DNA of 64,000 nt from Hydractinia symbiolongicarpus (GCF_029227915.1 NC_079879.1:19794501-19858500); one strand, 5' to 3'; shown: positions 13,501 through 25,200, counted from the stretch's first letter. Numbers and translations: made by a program. The notes: generated from the sequence alone by a model not told the origin.

Positions 13501-15762
13501 TTAATAAAATGGGTTTTAGCATCACACTATTCACATTCCTACCAAGTACTACTTTTCACAATGTTTATGTCACCACAAAACTGTTTGTAATGGGATGTTA
13601 ATAACATTGAAATGTGCTGATGTCATTTCCTTTATACAAATAAGATGAATATAAGAATTACTTGTCTCGCTAACTCCTGAGCAAGTGAGACAACAATCTA
13701 TAAAATTTATCTCCACTAGAAGAAATGTTCTGTGCGAAGTGAAATACCAGAATATCCTAATTTTTGTTGTTTAAATGTAGGATCCTCTTTTAAATGGTGG
13801 AATTTTCGGCAGCTAATTGAAAAATTATTTTTCCGTTCTGAATATTCCGCCGACGATAGCATTCCTCGGGTTTATTTGCTGTGTTTATGCAAATTGCACA
13901 CAAAGAAAATCACAGCAATTAATTTTCTTAGTTGGCAATGAGTTTTTGTGATTCATAAGTTTTTGACTACATTAACCACAATGCATTGTGTAAACTCTAT
14001 TTTACGGGTACGGTGAATTGTCGATATTTTCACATTAGATAATTTTGCATTTTCTGAGTTTGCGAGAAATGCAGTGAGGACATCTATTGGCTAATTTTTA
14101 TTAGTAAGGCACAACAAAATAATTTGTTCTTATTCAGCATAGCATTTTTGTGATTCTTCAATAGTTTACATATACATCAAATCAGTGAAGTTTTTACAGA
14201 GTCGTTGTCCAAACTTACGTGTTGCTGCATTCTTACAAAAGGAGAACCTGCTAATAAGATCTGATTTATAGGGGACGTCTAATGTGTTGTTTTAATGAGT
14301 TAAATTGATGAGTTATGCAGACCGTTCTTTATTTTGCTCGTGGAAACTTGGAGGTGTAAAGTACCCTTGTATGTTTCAAGTTATTTGCAAAAACCAAAAT
14401 TAATATTTCATGTGTTAAACTTTTGCCACTCCAGTTCACACATCCAGGTGTTGAAGGGCATATCCAATGTATTGTTTTCTAATGTGATTTCAGTTTTAGC
14501 GTCTTAACAATTTTTTGAAACCTAAAAACACGCCTTTACTTTCTTGTTGGGCGTTTATTGGAGAAATCGCTGTACGTCAATAACGTTCGTTTTCCACCAC
14601 ACCTGCAGTATACTCTCTATAACTCGAATTTCTATCACTCAAACACCTTAACTCGAACATTCCTGAAAATTTCCTAATAAGTCCTCATAAGTAACTATTA
14701 CTCGAACCTCTCTAACTCGTACACCTTTATTAGAACAATTACTGGTTTTCCCATCGAGTATTTTTGCATATCTTTGAATATGATGACAATTGTCTGAAAT
14801 TTTCGCACGCATTTTCCCAAATTTGACCTGAAATAGGATTATGTGTTTGCTACTCCCAGAAGAGTTTTCCAGTTCAAATACACTTTTCTTAATTTTGTGT
14901 CATTTACATATACGGAAAATTTACTGAAGTTGTTTTATGTTTGTGTTTAGGCCAAATGATGCCAGAATGTTAATTGCATTGGGGGACACTTACCAAAATA
15001 TTGAGAAAATAGACGAAGCTAAGAAGGTGAACGCGTTTTTAAACCTTAAAATTATTATACTTTATTTAAAATTGTATATTCTTGTTTGATTTTAAAATAT
15101 CTTTTTTATAGTGTTATTCAAGAGCGGTACGTTTAGGTGATTCGGTGGGACAGGCAACTATAAAACTTGCAAGGTAGAAAGAATTTATGTAGAAAGTGTT
15201 TTCGAGTGATAGCTTTAAGTAACGTTTTATTTCTCGCATGTCTACTAAGAACATTAAAAGCCTATCTCGCAGTGTAATGTTTTTATGTAAAACTTATTTC
15301 ATTTTATTTGTTCGCAACTAAAAATAATTTGTTTACTTTTACACAAGGCTTCAGGAAAATAGTGGAGAGATCGAAGAAGCTGCTAAGTTGTATACTCTTC
15401 ATCTCGATCGTGTGCATCAAGGATTGGTAGGTAAACTAACTGTCTCACTTAGTTACACAACACATTTCAAACTTAAATTTATATCTTGTGATGTTTTAGT
15501 ATGATTTTTCGGATGATCAAGGCAAAGCTTGTTTGTTTCTCGCTCGTCACCATTTAAAACATGAACGTTTTGATGAAGCAGAACTTTATGCTAGGAGAGG
15601 AGCAGAGTACAACGAGGTGACCTCATCTGTTTTGCGTTAAACCTTTTATTGCGCCAGTAAATTATTTTGTTTTGGTAGATTTTATATTTTTTCCACTTAT
15701 AGACCCGAGAAGAAGCAAAGACGTTGCATTCCGAAATAACGAACGCTTCTAAATCGGTTTAA
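1546..15762 (+). CDS. CDC23: Anaphase-promoting complex subunit 8 (CDC23), 15 exons
   Basis: TPR scaffold subunit of the APC/C ubiquitin ligase, which drives mitotic exit. Exons: 1546-1646, 4979-5198, 6770-6812, 8652-8751, 9388-9520, 9947-10124, 10821-10918, 11000-11081, 11829-11993, 12798-12906, 14951-15026, 15112-15173, 15348-15426, 15500-15616, 15703-15762. All introns are GT-AG and all phases agree, giving 540 aa and a TAA stop. Family matches by eye: N-terminal [22 protein letters not shown] in exon 2; [85 protein letters not shown] repeats run from about residue 150 to 515. The C-terminal tail is shorter than in the human protein (about 597 aa). The start is the only ATG fitting exon 1. 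A possible AATAAA lies at 15974. The large introns hold many mobile elements and a tRNA gene. Confidence 0.95.
2196..3408. mobile_element. TA-flanked DNA element with CCGTAT termini
   Basis: The left end reads TA|CCGTATATACCCTGC and the right end, read inward on the other strand, TA|CCGTATTTTCCTGTATAACC. This gives a TA target duplication and imperfect terminal inverted repeats. Several internal copies of ATAACCCGCA or ATAACCTGCA lie near both ends as subterminal repeats. No transposase could be read inside. It lies in CDC23 intron 1. The TA target suggests a mariner/pogo-type non-autonomous element. Confidence 0.6.
3821..3865. repeat. (CAT)n tract with a perfect 20-bp palindrome
   Basis: A short TCATCATCATCAT run is followed at 3846-3865 by the perfect palindrome AACCCATGCTAGCATGGGTT. 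This arrangement resembles a dispersed invertebrate repeat that I recall, but the family is not named here. It lies in CDC23 intron 1. Confidence 0.5.
4525..4820. mobile_element. ~296-bp MITE with exact 15-bp TIRs
   Basis: AGGCCTATCAATAAG at 4525-4539 is exactly the reverse complement of CTTATTGATAGGCCT at 4806-4820. Inside each arm, sequences around TTGCTCNCCCA and GGGGGAGCGATT continue the inverted symmetry imperfectly. No coding capacity. It lies in CDC23 intron 1. A target duplication was not clear, so the superfamily is open. Confidence 0.75.
7173..7194. repeat. (AAT)n microsatellite
   Basis: About seven AAT/ATA units in CDC23 intron 3. Confidence 0.8.
8195..8450 (+). pseudogene. LINE reverse-transcriptase C-terminal relic
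   Basis: Broken frames encode [20 protein letters not shown], then LGW*GHLK, and then [16 protein letters not shown]. The order RLGIxSIxDV, LRWFGHVER, RPRGRPRKTW is the usual tail of non-LTR retrotransposon ORF2 proteins. Stops and frameshifts make it a dead fragment. It lies in CDC23 intron 3. The assignment rests on motif order by eye only. Confidence 0.5.
8936..9105. repeat. Dispersed ~170-bp repeat, copy 1
   Basis: Nearly identical to 11430-11603. Both contain GAGTTGAGTAAAAGCCGAGA, GTGACTTGATCTTATATGAT and AAGTGATGAAGTGGAGAT, and end near CATCCAATAT. The two ends carry a short inverted GGATGC / GCATCC, so a MITE is possible. It lies in CDC23 intron 4. Confidence 0.8.
11430..11603. repeat. 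Dispersed ~170-bp repeat, copy 2
   Basis: Same orientation and near-identical sequence to 8936-9105, but in CDC23 intron 8. High similarity implies recent insertion or duplication within one gene. Confidence 0.8.
12047..12347. mobile_element. ~300-bp MITE in CDC23 intron 9
   Basis: The left arm AAGGTGAAAGTCCACTTCGA and the right arm read inward, AAGATGAAAGTTCAGTTCAA, match at 18 of the first 22 positions. The interior is moderately GC-rich and contains CCAAGCGGCACAATGTCCAC. That stretch recurs at about 34020, so the family is dispersed. Confidence 0.65.
12586..12620. repeat. (TATAC)7 microsatellite
   Basis: Seven consecutive pentamer units in CDC23 intron 9. Confidence 0.95.
12953..12959 (-). 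terminator. Pol III T-tract terminator of tRNA-Cys
   Basis: Seven A on the plus strand give a T7 run on the minus strand, starting three bases beyond the tRNA 3' base. This is the expected RNA polymerase III stop. Confidence 0.8.
12962..13033 (-). tRNA. tRNA-Cys (GCA)
   Basis: On the minus strand the 7-bp acceptor stem is GGGGATA/TGTCCCC (one T-G pair). The A box is TAGCTCAGTGG. The anticodon loop CTGCAGA carries GCA, closed by TTCGA/TCGAG. The T arm is CCTGG-TTCAAAC-CCGGG. The discriminator base is U, as expected for Cys. There is no intron and CCA is not encoded. It sits antisense in CDC23 intron 10, only about 55 bp after exon 10, with its own T7 terminator. Confidence 0.97.
14605..14740. 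mobile_element. Fragment of an element with TAACTCGAA terminal repeats
   Basis: It starts CAGTATACTCTCTATAACTC and continues with repeated TAACTCGAA-like units (ATAACTCGAA, TTAACTCGAA, TTACTCGAA, CTAACTCGTA). Related stretches occur near 28735 and 52785. The repeated subterminal motif suggests one end of a pogo-like DNA transposon, but no partner end was found nearby. Confidence 0.4.
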
Positions 15763-16616
15763 TAATGGCGTCGGAAAGACGTCGATCCCGGTATAAGAAG
15801 GTATAGAAGAAGACGAGCTCAAATGAAACAAGCGTGGCATGTTGCAGCTCTCAGTGACTGTAACCGCCGTAACATGAATTGGCTGTAGGTATAATTAACC
15901 ATGACATCAAACAAAAATTTCACATCAAGGACGAGGTGCATTGCGAATTGTGTTATTTTGAAATAACGACGTAAATAAATCATTTCAATTCTGTTGACAT
16001 GACAATTTGTTGCCAGTAGTAACCAACTTTGAACGTTGCATAGAAACTCTGCTACTGTTTTTGTTGGTCGTATATGGACGTACTTATGACAACATTATGA
16101 ATGACTAGCAAGGGAAATATGATTGTACAATATTTTTTTTGCTATTTATTTCAGTGTAAAAAAAATGGAATTAACTAACCCTAACCCTAACCTAAAATTA
16201 TGTTCGCGACATATTTTCGCCTAAGTTCATTTTAAGTAACCTAATGTGACCTGGCATTTACAGTGATATTTTTGAATTAATGCGGTGTAGTGTAATTTTT
16301 AATATTTAAATTTTTGTAGTATTGTTTGCTAATATTTCATTTTGACTCACCAAACAATAGTGGAAATTAGGATATTGGTCAAAAACAGAACATAAATTAT
16401 AAATGTATGTAAAGTTATTTTCATTTTGCTCTTCAACATTTTCAATCACAATTTTTTCAGGTTTTAGATAATTTATGAGTGTAATGATTATAAATTGTTA
16501 TAAATAAAATATAGTTCTGTCAATAAGAAGAAGAACTTTTCTGCAAGTTATTTTCATTTCGCTCTCAGTATTGTGAAGTGATCGGAGCTACTTGCGAATA
16601 TTTTATTTTTCAAAGA
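15763..16616. other. Intergenic region between CDC23 and transgelin
   Basis: Contains the CDC23 3' untranslated region (possible AATAAA at 15974) and the promoter side of the transgelin-like gene. It also holds a 20-bp telomere-like CCCTAA stretch at 16176-16195. No further gene was seen. Confidence 0.6.
16176..16195. repeat. Short interstitial telomere-like repeat
   Basis: TAACCCTAACCCTAACCTAA, about three CCCTAA units, complementary to the animal telomere repeat TTAGGG. Too short to be a telomere. Confidence 0.7.
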
Positions 16617-17275
16617 ATGGCGTCTCGTCCAAAAGCTTTCGGACTTACTGCTGAAGTTAACGCAAAGATAGCAAAGAAGTATGAAATTTCTCGTGAGCAG
16701 GAAGCTCTTCGATGGATCGAAGCTGTAAGACTTGTTTTATATTTGCGTGTACTTGCTCTTTCCTAGGACTTTTTTATATTGATTTTGTTCTATTACATTA
16801 GGTTCTAGGTGACCGCACCCTGTTTCAAGGGGTTGAAGGGGAAGAAGCCACCCACGACCGTCTGAAAGATGGAGTCATACTGTGCGAATTAATGAACGCC
16901 ATAACACCAGGTGCAATTCGAAAGATTAACAGGCGCCCCATGCCATTCCTTATGATGGAAAATATAGGCGCTTTCTTGGATGCCTGCAAAGAGTATGGAG
17001 TAAACTCACATGATACATTCCAAACGGTTGATTTATACGAGCGACAAAATATGGTGAATGTGATCACAGGAATTTATTCCTTAGGAAGGAAGGCTCAAGC
17101 AAATGGATACTACGGACCAGCATTGGGACCAAGAGAAGCACAACAAAACCGACGTAGCTTTACCGAAGATCAGCTGGTCCAAGGGCGTACCACTATTGGA
17201 TTACAGATGGGCTCCAATAAAGGTGCAAATCAATCTGGTATGAATTTTGGAAAAAGTCGATTTATTTTAGACTAA
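16617..17275 (+). CDS. TAGLN: Transgelin/calponin-like actin-binding protein, 2 exons
   Basis: Exons 16617-16724 and 16802-17275, one 77-bp GT-AG intron in phase 0, 193 aa (human transgelins are about 200 aa). The single calponin-homology (CH) domain, which binds actin, spans about residues 22-140. Family motifs are REQEALRWIEA, LKDGVILCELMN and PFLMMENIGAFLDACKEYGV, then FQTVDLYERQNMVNVI. One calponin repeat near the C-terminus reads IGLQMGSNKGANQSGM. The start is the first in-frame ATG. The product is expected to bundle actin in muscle or other contractile cells. One CH domain plus one calponin repeat fits transgelin rather than multi-repeat calponin; the exact paralogue is not resolved. 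Confidence 0.93.
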
Positions 17276-20200
17276 AATTTTTTTGTTTGTTTATTTGTTC
17301 GTTTATTTTACGGCAACAGTCCATCCTCATTTTTTATAATGCACTGTTTTTACTTCAGTATTTTTTAGATCATATATATAGATTGACTTTTTTCGTATGA
17401 AAAAATGCTCCATGTTGGTTATGGAAGCTTATGGTTGAATTTTCTTACTCACAAAACGTTTATAAATTATGTAAAAGTTTTTAATTTATTTATTGATTAT
17501 TTAGACGAATAGTGATTATCATTCAGAAAAAAATTGTTTTTGAAATTCAAAGTTTTTATTTAGGACCCCGTGTTTTTTAGCAGCTTTGCAGGGTTTTTTT
17601 CCTGCGATTTTTTATTCAGCCTAGAACTATCTTTAAAATTCAAATACCAGGCCTTGTTTCCTTGCAAACAGAAATTGTATAACATTTAAATTAAAGATTT
17701 TAGCATGAAGACAAGACCGTGAGATAGAACAGTGACTTAGCAAAACCTTATATTTATCTGTTCTGTTACAGTGTTACAGAACACTCCATCGTGGAGGTCA
17801 GTCATATATAGTATAAGACATGCCGATATTTACAGAAAAAAGTCACCAGTGTGCTTTGTCATTTTTAGGCAAGAATAAGGTTGCCGTCAATGATATTAGA
17901 ATCAGCCATATGATATATTTCGGTCACTCTTCTCCACGTGGACCGAAATAGCCACTGAACATTTAACTTTTTCAATAGTTTAGTCGTGGATACCTGTAAC
18001 GAAAAACGGACGCAGATTTTACAATAAATAGCTAGCTATATTTAAAATCCTTGATATAAACGACAGATTCTATAGTTACCGTTATATACGATATGGAAGA
18101 TCATAAAGTTTAAATCACGCCGTTTTTGCGGCAATAAAATAGAAATATGCAAGTCCAAAGTTTTGTTTAAATTTTGCTAAAACGTTGGAGGAATGTTAAA
18201 AATTGACGTAAAAGAAAGATAGTGATATCTACCCAAAAATGTATGTAGAAGTTGCTGCAGAAGAATTCGTAAGTAAACGTTAAAACCTAGAGTTAAATGC
18301 TGCAGTTTTTGCCACCTTATATAAAGGTATTGGTAAGGATTTTGAGAATATTAAAAATAATTTTCACATCACAAAATCTGAAGTCTTTTACCACAAATCT
18401 TGACAAAACTGATGTGACTTTGATTATAAACATCTCAGAAAATTTCAGCGCTGAAAAAGTTGGGATTTCCAATAACATTACGCAACGAGAATACTGAAAC
18501 TGTTGTATCGTTATGGACATACCATGTTTCTATCGCCGTCCTGATGTAAGAAAAGATACAAAGATGCTCTAAGGACGAAGATGACTAAAGATGCCCTTGG
18601 AATAGCTCTCCATTTGCAAAGGTTGAAACACATACAACGGTCATTATTTCTAAAGTTACCGTTAATGTTATCAGATTCTGTTGTACTGGCAATGTAATAA
18701 CCCAGCATATCTTATACGGAATCTTATATGGAATATTACAAAACTTTTACTATGGATTGCTTTGCATCACACATCCTCCGGGTGGATCTTATTTACCATA
18801 CATTTTGTAAAATCCATGTGGTTGGATTTCTCTTGGTTACTGACAAAACATTTGTTCTTTTCTGGGGTGCTATTACAACACGAATTATAATGATTAAAAA
18901 CGTGTACATAAATCAAAGAGGATTGGGAGTTTTTTAAAAAATTAAATTTTTGTTTGATAAAGTTGCCTGCAAACCCTGTTCTACTATTGTTTCCTAAATT
19001 AACGCAAGATTTAAATTTAATCGAGACAGAGCTAAATTTACAAACATGTTATTAGATTTCTTCAGAGCATGTATGTTAATGCTAGTGACATAACGTTGAA
19101 GAATTTACTGCAAAGATTGAGGAGGTTTCAGATAATACTTTCTTGCTTTGTAAAAATGCTTGACAGGCCTTCATGATAGCTCTGGCTACATACACAGCCT
19201 TTCTCGAACTTCCAATCATTGCCTCATCGGCTAATGCATCGCATAATATGACGTATCAGCCTTTTTGTTTTGTGTACCTTTTTGCAGAAAGAACTTTAAA
19301 TAGGAATTTAATTCGGCGCTAAAGAAGTTTAATCTGCATTGATTTTATCTCCATTTTATCTTGTGTTCTGTGTTATCTTGTGTACATGGCGATTAGAAGA
19401 GTTTTTCGTGTTAAAAATACATTTGACGAGAGTCACTCAATCTCAGGTATGTAATATTATTGTAATAAAACTTCCCGTTGAGAATCGAATCTAAGAGGAA
19501 AAAAACACCTAGTGAGGTCCATTGGAACACATTTTGGTAGGTTATTTTGAGGGCAGCTTTTGCTTCCGGCAACATTCTGCGTATTAGGCATCATGGACAG
19601 AAAAAAAAGAAAAGTTTTTTTCATCATGAACAATTATGTAGCTTCCTCATCATTTTTTTTTCGTGTATTTTATTATTTTTCTGGTGTGTTAGGGTTACTC
19701 AAATAAAACATGTATTTTTGAATGTTCAGTCGAAATTTTGGCGGGAAATAAGGTAAATAAAAATAAATAATAGTGTTAATGAAAACTGAATATAAAACAG
19801 TAAAACTAGTTAATATGCGATTACATATGGTACAATACCGAAAAACTGACTAGCTTTTATCAGCATTTTGATAACACAACTAATTTCCGGACACTTCATA
19901 ATATTCATTATTGTTTGAAAAAAAGTAGATAATATAGCCAATAAGCATAACACACAACCTCGTCTCCAGAGCTTTTTCGGGATTTTATATTGGGACGAAA
20001 CCTTTAGGCGGCACAAAGGAAAGAAAATTAACAAATTTTTAAATAACACTTTTAGCCAGAAATTTTATTTAAAATCAGGTTGATTCAAAATTTTCAATTT
20101 AGAGTTACATGCAAAAGCTCTTAGGTGCTAAGGTGAAAAATTCGTATTAAATGTTGTTTGATGAAGTTTATTCTCGATCAAACTTTTCATTTAATGTCAA

Positions 20201-20943
20201 ACAAATTTGCAGTACCATACAACATTTGTATTTTCATCACTAGGTTGTGTGCACAACATCTGCAATGGAGTGTGTTTCGAACGTTTTTGTTAACATTCGA
20301 AAATGTTGACGTGTCGGGAAAAGAAGTTAAAGATCACCAACAAGATCTTCTATCTTTCTACGTTGTTGTAGTTCCCTTCCTCTACATTCTCTCATGTTCT
20401 TGTTTTCCCACTTTGGGGTTTCCACTGACAGAATTTATCAAGTCATTTTAAATTATTACACTCGTCCCGGAGGAGAGGAGTGTATTGGTTTCGGCTTGTG
20501 CGACCAAAAGTGACATGCGATCTGACCGAATATCGTAACTTACCCGCTCCCCCGCGCCATAATTCTTCTTTTTTTCCGCGACCCTATTTCCCGCTTCTTA
20601 TCATGTTGGTGCGTGTCTTAACCCGTATTTTGCAGACCACAGACCAGTCGTTTATGCATCGCTACCGCTGAAGTCGAAGCATGCGCACTGCCCGCTGAGA
20701 ATCGAAGCACTCTTAGCTGTGTTTTCACATTTCTACGAAATTCTTTTAAAAAATAGTAGCGGAATATAAATGAAGTATCGCTGGAATATTTATCTTGCTT
20801 TCATGCAATCTGCTATCTTGCTAGACTTACTGACCTACTGTTGTTGTACAAAGTGTGCCTAGTGTGTTGTTGTTCTGCAAAGTCTGCCTTCACTCACTGA
20901 AATTTAAAACTGCTGGATCGAGAAGACTTCAATACCTGGGGAA
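17276..20943. other. Gene-poor intergenic region
   Basis: About 3.7 kb with only short AT-rich frames. I see no splice-flanked conserved exon, RNA gene or mobile-element end that I can defend. A GC-richer stretch around 20460-20720 has no recognisable product. A 20-codon frame with a good donor at 19386-19446 could not be linked to anything. Confidence 0.5.
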
Positions 20944-21385
20944 GCTGCTTTAGGGTTAAGTAAAGCTAGCCAACAGCCGCACCTTAGCCGTACCTTAGCC
21001 GTACTTAAGAAAATTCGTAATTAGCAGCTCTGTGTAAGACCACTTGCTTCTAAGCTTAAAATTAGTAGTTAATGTATATCAAAGTTAAATTGTCTAACTT
21101 TTATTTCGTCTTTTAGGTGAATATCTATGCCGATAAAAATGATGCAAAAATGGAGCACTCCATCGTCGAGCCCCAGTAACCCCCAGGGAATCCTCAATGA
21201 TGAAATACCGATAATAATATATCTTACATGTATTATAATTTTTATAAAATGATTTTAATACAAATACAAAAGAGATTTTTAAAATTGAATGTATGAAAAA
21301 CATTAGTAAAGTAAGATTGAACATTATTACGTTGCGGACAATATTAGAGCTAGCGCTAAAAGTGACTACAGCTGGCTAAATTTAA

Positions 21386-22040
21386 ATACGGTTGCCAAAA
21401 TAAGGTACGGCTAGATAATATTAAGGTACGGCTGGGTCTTATCATATAAGAAACAATTTCAAATGCTAAAAACGTTCAATAAAAACGAAATTATGTTAGG
21501 TACGGGTAGCCAAAATAAGGTACGGCTGGAAAATATTAAGGTACGGCTGGGTCCTATCATATAAGAAAAAACTTCAAATGCTACAAATGTTCAATAAAAA
21601 CGAAATTATGTTAGGTACGGCTAGCCAAAATAAGGTACGGCTGGACCATATTAAGGTACGGCTGGGTCCTATCATATAAGAAACAACTTCAAAAGCTAAA
21701 AACGTTCAATAAAAACAAAATTAAGTTAGGTACGGCTAACCAAAATAAGGTACGGCTGGAAAATATTAAGGTACGGCTGGGTCCTATCATATAAGAAAAA
21801 ACTTCAAATGCTACAAATGTTCAATAAAAACGAAATTATGTTAGGTACGGCTAACCAAAATAAGGTACGGCTGGACAATATTAAGGTACGGCTGGGACCT
21901 ATCATATAAGAAACAACTTCAAATGCTAAAAACGTTCAATAAAAACGAAATTAAGTTAGGTACGGCTAGCTAAAATAAGGTACGGCTGGACCATATTAAG
22001 GTAAGGCTGGATTTTATTATATAAGAAACAACTTCAAATG
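21386..22040 (+). repeat. Left ~115-bp tandem array with GGTACGGCT motifs
   Basis: About 5.5 units; successive TTAGGTACGG starts lie near 21497, 21611, 21727, 21841 and 21957. Each unit has three GGTACGGCT-type sites separated by CAAAATAA and ATATTAA. A TATCATATAAGAAA block and TTCAATAAAAACGAAATTA follow. Units differ by few substitutions, so the array is young or homogenised. Confidence 0.95.
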
Positions 22041-23058
22041 CTAAAAAAAATTAATATAAACGAAAAACAATAAGTACGTAGAAGAAGTAGAGTTTACTGG
22101 AAAGTAAAGTGCGGGCGAGGTTAAGAAAAAAATTGTATGCAATATGCTCTACTAGGTTGGCTCCACATTGTTTTCTGCACAGGAAAATAAAAAAATGCTA
22201 CTTTGAAAGTGATGCGGTAAATCTTCTGTCTAACTGAGGTATAGACAGTGAATGTCTGAATAAGGAGTAGAATTAACGTTTTCGCCAGTTGAAGGACACA
22301 CGCGTTTTTATTCGTTGGATGTTATAGTTAATGGAAGAGATGTAAACTTTTTATATAAAACAAAAGAACTTTTAAAAAATTTTAATATTCGTTGTTGTTT
22401 ATGAGTGCACGTTATTTTAATGATGGAAAACGATAAGAAAAAGGAAGAACCTAATAAAGCCGCGAAACAATGTGTGAGTAAAGGTTTTTGATTTTTAATT
22501 TTGATTGTGTTAACTGTGTCCCGATTTAATTCAGCATATACACTTTTTATAAAAACAATTTTTTATAAGAACAATAAGGTTAAAAATTATTGACAAATAA
22601 GAACGAAATAACAACTATACTCAAGGGCAAAATTTTACTGATTTTTCTAAAAACAACCAACAAACATAAAGAAATATTTCTAGACAGAATTAAAATGAGA
22701 ATGCGCCAACACATTAACAAATAAGATGAAAAATAATAACCAAGAGAATCCAAGTCTAGGTGGTTTTTACAAAAAAAACTGTCACTTCATTCCTCACACA
22801 CTCTTTTTTTCTATTACAAGAGCAAAATATACACTACTATTTTCTATTTTCAACACCTAAAAAATATTTTATGCTCAGATGAAGTACACTTCTTGGCATA
22901 CTAGTTTAAACATGCAAAATCACGCCTGGTATTTTCGGTATGTTGTCAAATGTGGTCAGCCCGTGTTATGAGTTGTCCTTATTGAAGGAGAATGCGGAGA
23001 TTTTGATTCTGATAAGAAAAAGCAGCGAGAAGTTGGGACCGAGGAACAGTCATACATA

Positions 23059-24640
23059 ATGGCAGATGATTCTCCATTTAAAAAACATTACACGCAATTG
23101 TACTACACAAAAAAAGCTGTTATCGAAAAGCAAGTTCATGAAGACAAGGTTTCAAATTTGTTTTCGCCAACATTATGCAACATTATGCTGGCATCGTGGG
23201 TCATTTTGCTGCGTTCTTGCTTTTAATTCACCAACTGATTTCGATAACCAGAGCTTAGAATCGATGTTGGCGAAGACAGCAATAAAAGATAAGAAAAGCT
23301 TAAGGACTGACTTGGTGTTCCTTGTACTTCCATATGGTATTCTTTTAATTGATATCAACGAAGTCAAATTTTACAATATTGGCAATGAAACGTTTTTGAA
23401 ATCAAGTTAGTTTTATTGTTACTTCACTGCTATTTTGTAGCGTTTTTAAACTTTTTAAATGTAATGAGGTTATAAGGCTAAAAGTGTTCTTGAAGCGTTC
23501 TTTAAAGTCAGGAAACAGGTAACACAGGTTCTTTGATTTTTGTGACAAATGTTCTTACCTACTAAGATACTGTTCTTAACTTGTTCTAAATTTTAACCTA
23601 GAAATGCATTATGTTGTTTTACGGCTTTACATGCGTACACGTTCGTTCTAGTAAAATGATTTAAAGCAGTAGGAGATGTTTTTTGAAAAGCATAAATATA
23701 ATTTCTTCTTATTTTCTATTTCAGGTGTGACATTTGTAAAACTTATTCATTTTGCAAATGTTCTTTATTTACAAAGGACAGGGATCTATCCAAAAGATAC
23801 ATTTTCTATTGTTAAATTGAAAAAATCGGAAAATGAAACATCTCAATCTCATCAAACACATGCTATTTGTTGCGAAGTACTATTCGGTCTTCTGAACAAG
23901 AGAAACATCCTGACTTATCCATATAAGTTTCGGCAATTGCTTTTGGTAGCTCAATGTTTGATTGCAATCGATTTGGAGAATACGGATGGTTGTTTACGAC
24001 AGATTAAAGCCTTTTTAGAGTCCCGTTTCTCATACTTAAAGCTGATCACGCTGGACAGCCATCCCAGCTCGCATTTTTCGTGCCTTGTTGAATCAGACGA
24101 AACACTTTTTGTAAAGGAGATTGCAACGAACAAAGTAGTTAAAGACATGCAACGTCTTTTTCAAAATGATATTTCATATCAACTTTCTGAAAATATATGT
24201 AAGCATGAAAATTTATTTGTTCTGAAGCGTCCTTTATACGTTCTTACTGTTGTGCAACAGTCAATGATGAAACCTTCGATAAAAGCATCGCCACTATCAT
24301 CAGAAGTCGACAATATCGAAGTAATATGGAGAGAATGTCATTAGCAGCGTCAAGGAAGGAAGCCCTGGCCAAGTTCTTACCCAGTATTTTTTTGAATTGT
24401 TTGGCAATTGGGTTAAGAGTCACACTGACTGACTTTAAACAGAACTGGCCTGTATCTATCCCAGCTACCTCTAAATCACTCTTTACGACCTTTGATTTTA
24501 TCGACATCTTTCTTTTACAGTTGTTAGCGTTTCGATATATTGCATCAAGATCGGATAGATCTGTTACAGATTTGGTCCTAGAAATGGAAACGTTAGAGAA
24601 TGTAAGCAATCAATCTGACACTGATAGCGATATTTATTAA
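23059..24640 (+). CDS. Candidate spliced gene of unknown function inside the inverted-repeat element
   Basis: Four exons join in phase: 23059-23148, 23252-23405, 23725-24198, 24261-24640, giving 365 aa and a TAA stop. All junctions are GT-AG; the last intron is only 62 bp (GTAAGC...GCAACAG). The 5' end is not settled: the frame is open upstream to about 22980, and a possible first exon (22420-22473, MMENDKKKEEPN...) has a good donor but doubtful phase. Predicted order: strand (HYTQLYYTKKAVIEK), helix (SLESMLAKTAIKDKK), strand (LVFLVLPYGILLID), strands, strand (HQTHAICCEVLF), helix (FRQLLLVAQCLIAI). This loosely recalls a PTB domain (inference only). The C-terminal half is unrecognised and ends in an acidic DTDSDIY tail. 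No zinc finger, DDE or RT motif was seen. Intact spliced frames argue that it is or recently was functional. Confidence 0.55.
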
Positions 24641-24744
24641 AATATAATTATATATTATCGTGTTCGTATTTGTTAAAACATTTTGTTTCTTAGGTAATAT
24701 TTTTTATATTTTCAGCTATACAATTTATTTTACTTTAAATAGAT

Positions 24745-25200
24745 GTGCAGCCGTACTTTAATTTTGATCATTGGTAGCCGTACCTAACCTAATTTCGTTT
24801 TTATTGAACATTTGTAGCATTTGAAGATGTTTCTTATACGATAGGACCCAGCCGTACCTTAATATTTTCCAGCCGTACCTTATTTTAGCTAGCCGTACCT
24901 AACCTAATTTCGTTTTTATTGAACATTTGTAGCATTTGAAGATGTTTCTTATACGATAGGACCTAGCCGTACCTTAATATTTTCCAGCCGTACCTTATTT
25001 TAGCTAGCCGTACCTAACCTAATTTCGTTTTTATGGAACAATTTTAGCATTTGAAGATGTTTCTTATACGATAGGACCTAGCCGTACCTTAATATGGTCC
25101 AGCCGTACCTTATTTTAGCTAGCCGTACTTAACTTAATTTCGTTTTTATTGTACATATTTTAGCCTTTAAAGTTGTTTCTTATATGATAGGACCCAACCG
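24745..25200 (-). repeat. Right ~115-bp tandem array, mirror image of the left
   Basis: About four units in reverse orientation, with AGCCGTACC sites and the blocks TAATTTCGTTTTTATTGAAC and TTCTTATACGATAGGACC. They are the complement of the left-array unit. The last unit is more diverged. Confidence 0.93.

Noticed and set aside
16176-16195. CCCTAA repeats as evidence of a chromosome end
   Set aside because: Only about three units, with genes continuing on both sides; an interstitial telomere-like stretch.
19386-19446. Short frame MAIRRVFRVKNTFDESHSIS with a GTATGT donor
   Set aside because: Looks like a first exon, but no downstream exon in matching phase could be found; may be chance.
24244-24609. 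121-codon minus-strand frame opposite the unknown gene
   Set aside because: It is antisense to the spliced exons at 24261-24640, whose phase and splice sites support the plus strand.
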